Source: CAYWYR01 sp964462685 (GTDB lineage: Bacteria; Bacteroidota; Ignavibacteria; Kapaibacteriales; UBA2268). Taken from it: a stretch of 64,000 nt of DNA. The notes beneath the pieces are model-generated. The model ran no database searches, was not told the DNA's origin, and saw only the letters and a program-made list of their open reading frames with translations. Positions within the stretch are counted from its first letter, which is position 1, and each line of letters opens with the position of its first letter. The DNA is taken from assembly GCA_964462685.1 (NCBI GenBank), contig CAYWYR010000003.1:62001-126000 (forward strand), given 5' to 3'. This document shows, in pieces, positions 25,099 to 31,798 of this stretch. The position numbers and the translations under genes were made by a program.

Positions 25099-25622
25099 AT
25101 AGTAAATCTTACATATTATGGGCTGTAATATGTATTATCGCGATTACTTTCCAAGCATGCGATAATCCATTCGCACCTAAGCTCAGGGAAGGTGAAGGCG
25201 GCGGGCTAGTAGTATCGGATCAGATGACTGTGGAAGGCGTTTTCCAGAACTGGCGATACTCCTATATACTTCGTGATACTCTTGTTTATGGCAGGCTCCT
25301 ACATCCGGACTTCACCTTTTCATATACTGACTTTGAAGATGACGTGCCTGTAGAGCGAATACTCATCAGGCAGGAAGATATGATCGTTACAAGCCGCCTA
25401 TTTACGAACACGGATAATATCGACCTGATATGGAACGATATAGTTCTGGATTTCGGAGATTCCGTGCAGCGTACGGTTTCCCGAGGCTTCAACCTTCAAG
25501 TATATTTTCAGCAAAACAATATAGAAAGAGTCCAGGGTAGGGCAACGGTAAGCCTTGTCCGGCCAAATACATTAGAACCCTGGCAGATTCTCCAATGGAT
25601 AGATGAAAGTAATATCCAGTAG
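25095..25622 (+). CDS. Lipoprotein, second of the tandem pair, apparent CTG start
   Basis: The frame ending at 25622 has an internal ATG only at 25224, but the codons before it encode a perfect lipoprotein signal: YILWAVICIIAITFQAC, then DNPFAPKLREGEGGG. Going upstream there is no in-frame ATG, GTG or TTG before the stop at 25035. The best start is CTG at 25095, which overlaps the TGA of the first lipoprotein as CTGA, the same geometry as ATGA coupling, with GGA 8 nt before it. That gives 175 residues. The mature part (GVFQNWRYSYILRDTLVYG ... WQILQWIDES) parallels the first protein. Without the upstream part the protein would have no export signal. Confidence 0.65.
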   Translation: MNSKSYILWAVICIIAITFQACDNPFAPKLREGEGGGLVVSDQMTVEGVFQNWRYSYILRDTLVYGRLLHPDFTFSYTDFEDDVPVERILIRQEDMIVTSRLFTNTDNIDLIWNDIVLDFGDSVQRTVSRGFNLQVYFQQNNIERVQGRATVSLVRPNTLEPWQILQWIDESNIQ

Positions 25623-25633
25623 GGAAGATAAAA

Positions 25634-25662
25634 AAAGCGAAGCCATTTTTAGACTCCGCTTT
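25634..25662. terminator. Possible shared terminator between converging genes
   Basis: An imperfect inverted repeat AAAGCGAAGCC / GACTCCGCTTT (two mismatches) has an A-run on its left side and sits between the lipoprotein stop and the converging T9SS gene stop. It is weaker than the other terminators here. Confidence 0.4.
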
Positions 25663-25691
25663 ATACTTAGTATTTCTATAGATCAATTTAA

Positions 25692-28600
25692 TTATTTATC
25701 GATTAATAATTGTAACGTTGTAACGATTTTAGCATCACTATATATTAAAATACTATACGCTCCATTATTAAGCTCGCTGTTAATAAACAATGAACCTATT
25801 GATTGATCTACAGGACTTATTATCCTAGATAGAATCAATTTTCCCGTAATGTCTACGATTTCGATAAGATCAAACTCCACCTCTGAAGCACCAAATTTAA
25901 TTTCAAAATTACCTTGATTAGGATTCGGAACTATTGCAAATAAAGCTGATTTATCGTTTTGATATACACCTTGTTTAAATGGCGGTGGATCAGGACTGTC
26001 ATTATTTATTTCGATATCGTTATTTTGCGGATCGTATCCGATATTGTTCTGTATATGTTGCTGTACGGTTTTTTCGCAGATGATATTGTCCTGGGAGTCC
26101 CTGAAGAGGAACTTGATATCTACGATTGTGTCGTTACCTACGTATCCGTTGTAGTAACTGGTGATTTTGATTTCCTTACCGGACAGATCTTGTGCAATCG
26201 TAGCATTTGTATCAGGTACAATTGATTTTATACTACCATCATGAAATTGTACATCAACATTTTCAAAACAGCTCAAATCAACCGAGTCAGGTATTGTGTA
26301 GCCATTAAAGTATGAGATAGGAGCGCCACCTATGGGATCATCTGTATTTTTTCTACTGGATATAATCATACTTTCTATCAAAGAACAGCAATCTTTACAG
26401 GTCGGAAGTGTAATATTGCTTTTAAGATCACATCCTACATATGTACCATCAATATAGTTACCAAAGCCAATATCTATTGTTACATCATCTAAAGTATCTG
26501 CGATACAGATATCACCTATTTTAAATGTATTATGGTATATAGATAATTCACTATCTAAAACACTAGTCAAACTGTCTTGTGTGGAAGCAAATTGACCACT
26601 GATTGAACTATTTAGCCAAGTAATGTTGCCTGTCTCAGTCCCGGATGCTCTTATGAAAATCGGTGTTGTAATTTCGCAGTTAGTATTGCCTTCTATCTCA
26701 ATACTATAACAGCAGCTACCATCGGGAATAACCTTAAAAATGAATTGATCCGTATAATCACAGATATCACATCCATATTCGCTTTCGTAATCTACATCGA
26801 ACACATTTCTTAAAGCAACTCTGAGGAATTTACCTTCTCCAGGTAGTAGCTCTATCTTAAGCGAATCTTTGAAATCATGGGTGATATCTGTTCTGTGATC
26901 CCATCTATCCTTACGCCACCACTGCCAATCTGTTCCATATCCAATGGAATCGTTATCAGAATTACCTAACTCAGTGATACTGAGATACTGTTTATTTATA
27001 TCATAAATAGAATCATTTAGCATTATACTGATTTCTCTACACCCCATACGGTTGCGGTACATTGTTCTCCATTCTTCTTTGGTGTAAGTTTTTGAACCCC
27101 ATAGATTTTGATGGCTAGAAATTGTATCGGTAAAGTAATCCCACTCATAGCCTGAATAGAAATACGGTGTAATGATACCGTTTATATCTTCACGGATTAG
27201 AGGGTTTGTTCTCCTGTTCAATATACCGAGATTATACACTGAATCCATGTTTGGATCATGTTTGCTGTCGGCGTGAATCATTATATCGTAAAATGATGAA
27301 TCCTGAAAGTTATAAGCATGCGTACCTTCATAATCATTTCTACTCGGATGTTTTGTTCGGATGCTGTTTTCACTAATAAAATGTTGTAATAGATTTTTTG
27401 TCAATTGCGGATGTTGTTGATACCATTTTTTATAACCAAATGCCAAATGCGACTGTAGTTTTAAATTTAATAATGTATCCTGAACATCATCAATCCACAT
27501 ATATAATTTCCTGAGTTCAAATCTTTGGGACTTTCTACCCATAAAAATTTTGTTTGCTGGTCTATCATGAAATTTAGCTAAAGTATCTAAAGGGGTTAGG
27601 GGAAAACCAATCAATGGTGCGACTGTACCGTCAAATACAGGTATATCGTTAGGAGTAGTATAGAAATCAGAACCTAATAAATCGGAGCTCAAGTAATCAA
27701 AACTTGACTTATTCATCAAATCATTAACCTTATTTGTAGAATCTGGGTCACCATAAGCAATCCAAGGCCCATTAGACATTTGCGTAAGGTTTGGAGCATC
27801 ACCGATTTGTCCGGTTTCTGCTCCATCAAAAAGCAAACCTTTTGCACCTAACATTATTGCAGACATCGAATATGCTCTAAGTTCTGATGAAGTAACAGGT
27901 CTTCTGGAGCTATACAATCCAATTTGAGGTATCTCATTGGGATATATATAGTGGTTTGTTTTTGAAATATGGCCATGATACCAATTGTGAATAAAAAATT
28001 GTGCCCACCATATATTATCATTAAACAAGTGATTTCTTCCTTCATTTTCATCAAAATATACTTTATAGTTATAATATTCAAAATGTGATAACCATGAAAC
28101 TTTGCCATGATTATTATCTATTGAATTCATGTAGTTATATTTATCCAAACTGTCAGGATTATCTCTAAAAAAAGTAATATTTTTAGAATAACTTTTATCA
28201 GATAAAAAGTCCTCATAATGGCATTCTATAGAATCAGCATCAGTATATGCATAATTGAAGGTGTCCTGTTTCCAACCAGTATAGCCATTCCTTACTCCGA
28301 GATGAAATGTTTCTTCGTTCCCGAAACCTGGTCTTCTGGAATATGGTGCTGGTACATCACCATTAACTTTTGCTAAGCTATACCAAACAGTGGGTGGATT
28401 CATCAGATGATTAAATCTTTCAGCCATATACGTACCATTTTCTGTAGCTACAATATTACCTACTAATTCAGTATAATATTTCCATCCTAGCCATTCTTGA
28501 AAACCGACTTCGACAAAAGGATCTAATCTATGAAGTTTTATATTTTTTGATGTGATATCACTTTTTACAAATGTATCAATAGCGGTTTGAATGTTTGAAG

Positions 28601-29177
28601 TAATAAGATCGTCGAATTCACCTTCTAGGAATCGTAATGTATTTGGGGTTTCTAACCGAATCCAATCTATTGCTACTTGTGTTGGATTTCCAGTTCCTAA
28701 ATACCTTATTTCGACTTGCATTTTTGTGATTAATGTATCATTATTTGTCGAAATTGCATTATTTTCTGTAGCTAACTCATAGTTGAATGTTGGATAATTT
28801 TGAATCTTAAACTTTCCACAAAGAAAAGACCCTCTTATTGTGATATCCCTGCCTAAAGTATCATTTATTTTTGGTAACATTCCTTTAGTTATAATAATTT
28901 TGTCAGCACCATTACCAAACATCATATTTTGGACTCTACCTCTGTGATATCCTGTTGTACTATCAAGAGATATCAATCGATCATCTATCTGCGGACTAAT
29001 CGGTACACTATCAAATTTTATATAGCCACTATTTTCTGTGATTATACCAGGCTGAGATTCAGTATAATAAAAATACTTAATTCTCAATTCGAGCGATTGG
29101 TCAAAGTCTTCATTATGATTGGTTATATTATCAAGCCTTCTTAAATTAATAGAAAGATAATTTTTTCTACGGCTCAT
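25692..29177 (-). CDS. T9SS-exported large protein, 3' part of a frameshifted gene
   Basis: A 1161-codon frame with no signal peptide ends in a T9SS sorting domain (about residues 1080-1161: AIVPNPNQGNFEIKFG ... NNGAYSILIYSD). The same frame stays open upstream of its first ATG to about 29254, reading NDVYDDTLEIKPN and onward, which continues the 196-residue frame that carries the signal peptide. It is therefore the back part of one gene of about 1370 codons. The body contains a segment (ELRAYSMSAIMLGAKGLLFDG, residues about 430-450) reminiscent of a barrel enzyme, then several beta domains with paired Cys (CDICDY, CKDCC). No enzyme family is recognised. Downstream in the operon of the 436-residue exported protein. 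Confidence 0.75.
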   Translation of the reverse strand: MSRRKNYLSINLRRLDNITNHNEDFDQSLELRIKYFYYTESQPGIITENSGYIKFDSVPISPQIDDRLISLDSTTGYHRGRVQNMMFGNGADKIIITKGMLPKINDTLGRDITIRGSFLCGKFKIQNYPTFNYELATENNAISTNNDTLITKMQVEIRYLGTGNPTQVAIDWIRLETPNTLRFLEGEFDDLITSNIQTAIDTFVKSDITSKNIKLHRLDPFVEVGFQEWLGWKYYTELVGNIVATENGTYMAERFNHLMNPPTVWYSLAKVNGDVPAPYSRRPGFGNEETFHLGVRNGYTGWKQDTFNYAYTDADSIECHYEDFLSDKSYSKNITFFRDNPDSLDKYNYMNSIDNNHGKVSWLSHFEYYNYKVYFDENEGRNHLFNDNIWWAQFFIHNWYHGHISKTNHYIYPNEIPQIGLYSSRRPVTSSELRAYSMSAIMLGAKGLLFDGAETGQIGDAPNLTQMSNGPWIAYGDPDSTNKVNDLMNKSSFDYLSSDLLGSDFYTTPNDIPVFDGTVAPLIGFPLTPLDTLAKFHDRPANKIFMGRKSQRFELRKLYMWIDDVQDTLLNLKLQSHLAFGYKKWYQQHPQLTKNLLQHFISENSIRTKHPSRNDYEGTHAYNFQDSSFYDIMIHADSKHDPNMDSVYNLGILNRRTNPLIREDINGIITPYFYSGYEWDYFTDTISSHQNLWGSKTYTKEEWRTMYRNRMGCREISIMLNDSIYDINKQYLSITELGNSDNDSIGYGTDWQWWRKDRWDHRTDITHDFKDSLKIELLPGEGKFLRVALRNVFDVDYESEYGCDICDYTDQFIFKVIPDGSCCYSIEIEGNTNCEITTPIFIRASGTETGNITWLNSSISGQFASTQDSLTSVLDSELSIYHNTFKIGDICIADTLDDVTIDIGFGNYIDGTYVGCDLKSNITLPTCKDCCSLIESMIISSRKNTDDPIGGAPISYFNGYTIPDSVDLSCFENVDVQFHDGSIKSIVPDTNATIAQDLSGKEIKITSYYNGYVGNDTIVDIKFLFRDSQDNIICEKTVQQHIQNNIGYDPQNNDIEINNDSPDPPPFKQGVYQNDKSALFAIVPNPNQGNFEIKFGASEVEFDLIEIVDITGKLILSRIISPVDQSIGSLFINSELNNGAYSILIYSDAKIVTTLQLLIDK

Positions 29178-29227
29178 GAGATCTAGATTAGCATTTAAAG
29201 ATATATCTACAATATTAGGTTTGATTT

Positions 29228-29818
29228 CTAATGTATCATCATAAACATCATTTCCATAATTCTTTCAGCCAATAAATATTTGTCGTCAGGCCAAGATTCT
29301 GCTAATACCGTATCTCCAATCATTTGTGCACCGCCGACAATTAGTCTGTCAAAATTTGGATCTGAAGTACTAATAGGTATAGTGCCTTTTATTTTTCTGA
29401 ATCCAAAAATTGCTCCAGTGGTATCATTTTCTTTTTTATTAAATAACATTGGGTTAGCATTATCTACAAGTAGAGTTGGTTCAAATTGAATACAATAAGC
29501 ATTCAGTAAATTGGCTCCCCCATGGCTAGTTGGATTAGGAATAAGTGATACATAAGTGTTAGGTTCTAAGTTTCGTATTTTAAGTAGAGATTCAAACCTA
29601 ACATCTACATGATTTGATTTGGATTCTCTGTTAAACTTTGTTGGTGCATCCCAATGCCATCCTCGAATTATAACGCTTTGATCAAAATAAGAAGAATCAG
29701 CATCTAAATAAGTTGACGTACCATTCCAATCGAATTGATGTTTTTTAGGTCCTAATGTCTGAGAGTTTAAATTTGTGAAACATGAGACTATAATTAGAAA
29801 GCATATAAATTCAATCAA
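29228..29818 (-). CDS. 5' part of the frameshifted T9SS-exported gene
   Basis: This 196-codon frame has a clear signal peptide (FICFLIIVSCFTNLNSQ) and a beta-rich exported domain (VIIRGWHWDAPTKFN, NTYVSLIPNPTSHGG). It ends abnormally as ERIMEMMFMMIH. Restoring one base near 29257-29262 (for example TT to TTT on the minus strand) would give ERIYGNDVYDDTLE and join it to the 1161-codon frame without a break. Its ATG overlaps the stop of the upstream exported protein gene by four bases (ATGA). The shift may be real gene decay or a sequencing/assembly error. Confidence 0.75.
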   Translation of the reverse strand: MIEFICFLIIVSCFTNLNSQTLGPKKHQFDWNGTSTYLDADSSYFDQSVIIRGWHWDAPTKFNRESKSNHVDVRFESLLKIRNLEPNTYVSLIPNPTSHGGANLLNAYCIQFEPTLLVDNANPMLFNKKENDTTGAIFGFRKIKGTIPISTSDPNFDRLIVGGAQMIGDTVLAESWPDDKYLLAERIMEMMFMMIH

Positions 29819-31125
29819 TATATTTTTTTCTCTGCATACCTTACCCCCTTTATAGTGTAGCTAATAATTAACTTATCATTTAATTCATAGTAGGATAAAG
29901 GTATATTTTCACCGGCATGTAATTCTGAGCTCTGATAAATTATTTTTCCATTAATTTCACTAATTAAAACATCAGATAAATTGTCTAGCGCTGTCAAGAC
30001 TAAAGATGATCCATCATTAAGCAGTCTTGTATTAGGCTCTTCGGGTAATTCATCTATGTCAGTATTTGTATAGCGATATAAAGATGCAGATTTTATATAA
30101 CTTGATACTAAATAGTTTTTGTTTACAAAATCTGGGCTCCATTTGAGACCGCCTGAATAATATAGCTCTTCACCATCTGGGAAGCTGTATATTCTTACAG
30201 CGGGCCACTGACTACTTCCGCAAAAATTGACTGCCCTCCCGTCATTTAATATGAATACTGCCTCATTTGGCTCAGTATTCTGTTTTTCGAAAACGAATTC
30301 TTTCGATAAAATATCATAAAAATATACAGTGCCGAATTTCAGATCTGACCCTATTATTGATTTTGTGGTCGCTAAGGATAAATATCTGGAATCCTCTGAT
30401 ATGCCGATATGATTTGGCATAAGCGCATTGCTTTTTTCCCCAAGTTCTTTTTCCTGCCAGCGGCTAAAAAGTGTATCGCGTTTTGAAAGATCGGAAACAT
30501 TCATCAGAAATAGCCCCTCTATATTATAGTTGGAAGCAAGCTCGCTCTTTGTATAAAGCACAAAATCCCCGGTTGAAGTTATGTTGGACATCATCGGATA
30601 GACTGGGCGCTGTCCGAGTTCTTCGGGTATCGTAAGCGTTTCCAGTTTCTCGTCTTCACCTGTTAGGGGATCCCAACGGTGAATAAGATAAGTTTCCTTG
30701 TTACCGTCATACTCCATTATCCTTACATAGATATAGTTCTGATCAGTGTGTGCCCATCTCATAGTCCTTTCATTACCTTCTAGCTCTCGGGTCTGAATGA
30801 TCTCTCCTGTTTCTATATCCCAGGTAGTAAGCCCACCTAAACACCTTCCGACTATTATATTATGTTCTTTAAGAATATACAGCTCCCTCGAGAGACTCGG
30901 GCAGTACCCTTGCTGAAACGACATCAGTTTCTTACCATCGGTAATATCGACCTGAAAGATTACTCCATCGTTACTGGCCAGATATACAACTCCCGCCTCC
31001 TCATCTACGATAGCGGCATAAGGCTGGTATTCGTATTCCATCTCCCATATTTTCTCAAGTCCCTGGGAATGGGCAAATCCCACAGCCGCAAAAACAATAG
31101 CAGCTATCAAAAAAATCATGTTCAT
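29815..31125 (-). CDS. Exported beta-propeller-like protein
   Basis: The 436-residue protein has a signal peptide (MNMIFLIAAIVFAAVGFAHS). Blade-like repeats follow: AAIVDEEAGVVYLASNDG, GLTTWDIETGEI, YLSLATTKS and EAVFILNDGRAVNF, each ending in aromatic/Asp motifs as in WD40 or PQQ-like propellers. The last 70 residues (about 367-436: LVLTALDNLSDVLISEINGKIIYQSS ...) look like a divergent T9SS sorting domain without the usual PNP opening. First gene of a cotranscribed secreted-protein set; the next gene overlaps it by four bases. Upstream is the heptamer repeat and the assembly gap. Confidence 0.7.
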   Translation of the reverse strand: MNMIFLIAAIVFAAVGFAHSQGLEKIWEMEYEYQPYAAIVDEEAGVVYLASNDGVIFQVDITDGKKLMSFQQGYCPSLSRELYILKEHNIIVGRCLGGLTTWDIETGEIIQTRELEGNERTMRWAHTDQNYIYVRIMEYDGNKETYLIHRWDPLTGEDEKLETLTIPEELGQRPVYPMMSNITSTGDFVLYTKSELASNYNIEGLFLMNVSDLSKRDTLFSRWQEKELGEKSNALMPNHIGISEDSRYLSLATTKSIIGSDLKFGTVYFYDILSKEFVFEKQNTEPNEAVFILNDGRAVNFCGSSQWPAVRIYSFPDGEELYYSGGLKWSPDFVNKNYLVSSYIKSASLYRYTNTDIDELPEEPNTRLLNDGSSLVLTALDNLSDVLISEINGKIIYQSSELHAGENIPLSYYELNDKLIISYTIKGVRYAEKKIY

Positions 31126-31209
31126 GACTAAACAATCCTTATATAAATAATAAAAATACCATAGTGGTGTTCTCTAATTTACTATAAACACTTTATAATA
31201 AATAATGTC

Positions 31210-31413
31210 TTACTCATTACTCATTACTCATTACTCATTACTCATTACTCATTACTCATTACTCATTACTCNNNNNNNNNNNNNNNNNNNNNNNNNNNNN
31301 NNNNNNNNNNNNNNNNNNNNNNNNNNNNNNNNNNNNNNNNNNNNNNNNNNNNNNNNNNNNNNNNNNNNNNNATTACCTATTACTCATTACTCATTATTAA
31401 TTATTCATTACTT
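31210..31413. repeat. Heptamer tandem repeat (TTACTCA)n interrupted by an assembly gap
   Basis: From 31210 to 31271 there are 8.9 perfect copies of TTACTCA. After 100 N (31272-31371) six more units follow at 31372-31413 in the same register style but degenerate (ATTACCT, ATTACTC, ATTACTC, ATTATTA, ATTATTC, ATTACTT). The true copy number is unknown. The 544-bp space between the propeller gene and tRNA-Ser otherwise holds no coding frame I can support, only AT-rich sequence and the tRNA promoter. Confidence 0.95.
31272..31371. other. Assembly gap (100 N)
   Basis: Exactly 100 N lie in the middle of the heptamer array. This is a conventional length for a gap of unknown size, so sequence of any length may be missing. 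Confidence 0.99.
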
Positions 31414-31607
31414 TCATGCGTTCTGTGGCATAGATTGCATATAGTGAAGATTATATTGTAGGATCACTGAAATAATTAGAAATATTTAGAAGTACTAAGT
31501 AGGAGAAAGAGAAATTGTGTTACATAAGTGGATTGAAGTAACTATTTTCTCCAGCTAGGAATTTATCAGAAAAGATGAACAGATATAAATTAAAGATCAA
31601 ATTTAAC

Positions 31608-31639
31608 TTTGGATTTCGCTAAGATTAAACATAAATTTG
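31608..31639 (+). promoter_or_regulatory. Bacteroidota-type promoter for tRNA-Ser
   Basis: TTTG (31608-31611), a 20-nt spacer and TAAATTTG (31632-31639) match the -33/-7 consensus at every fixed base, with both boxes and spacing identical to the ffh promoter. The expected start of transcription, about 7 nt downstream, leaves a leader of some 24 nt before the tRNA. Confidence 0.75.
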
Positions 31640-31669
31640 CGATGTTGCTTTTTCACAAAAGCAATAAAC

Positions 31670-31757
31670 GGAAAGGTGCATGAGTGGTTGAAATGGCACG
31701 CCTGGAAAGCGTGTGTGCGGTTAGCCCGTACCGAGGGTTCGAATCCCTCTCTTTCCG
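31670..31757 (+). tRNA. tRNA-Ser (anticodon GGA)
   Basis: An 88-nt cloverleaf: acceptor GGAAAGG pairs with TCTTTCC (one G-U). The D arm is GCATGAGTGGTTGAAATGGC. The anticodon stem CACGC/GCGTG has loop CTGGAAA, giving anticodon GGA, which reads UCC and UCU. The long variable arm typical of Ser tRNAs is present (TGTGCGGTTAGCCCGTA), and the T arm is GAGGG TTCGAAT CCCTC. The 3' CCA is not fully encoded (GCAG follows the stem), so it must be added by the CCA enzyme. Confidence 0.97.
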
Positions 31758-31764
31758 CAGCAGC

Positions 31765-31795
31765 AAAGGGGTCTATATCGGCCCCCTTGTTTTAT
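31765..31795 (+). terminator. Terminator after tRNA-Ser
   Basis: AAAGGGG / CCCCCTT pair around a 10-nt loop (31765-31771 with 31782-31788), followed by GTTTTAT. It starts 8 nt past the tRNA and ends just before the stop of the converging receptor gene. Confidence 0.75.
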
Positions 31796-31798
31796 CTC

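Noticed and set aside
25224..25622. ATG at 25224 as the start of the second lipoprotein
   Set aside because: It would remove a perfect lipoprotein signal and the lipid-anchor Cys encoded just upstream in the same frame.
29177..29270. Programmed ribosomal frameshift
   Set aside because: No slippery heptamer with a clear downstream structure is seen; a lost base in a short T-run explains it more simply.
31210..31413. Possible CRISPR array
   Set aside because: The unit is 7 bp with no spacers; it is a simple tandem repeat.
31205..31444. An open frame across the heptamer repeat and the gap (reads ITHYSLL repeatedly)
   Set aside because: It is only the translation of the repeat plus N; no real start, composition or continuation supports a gene.
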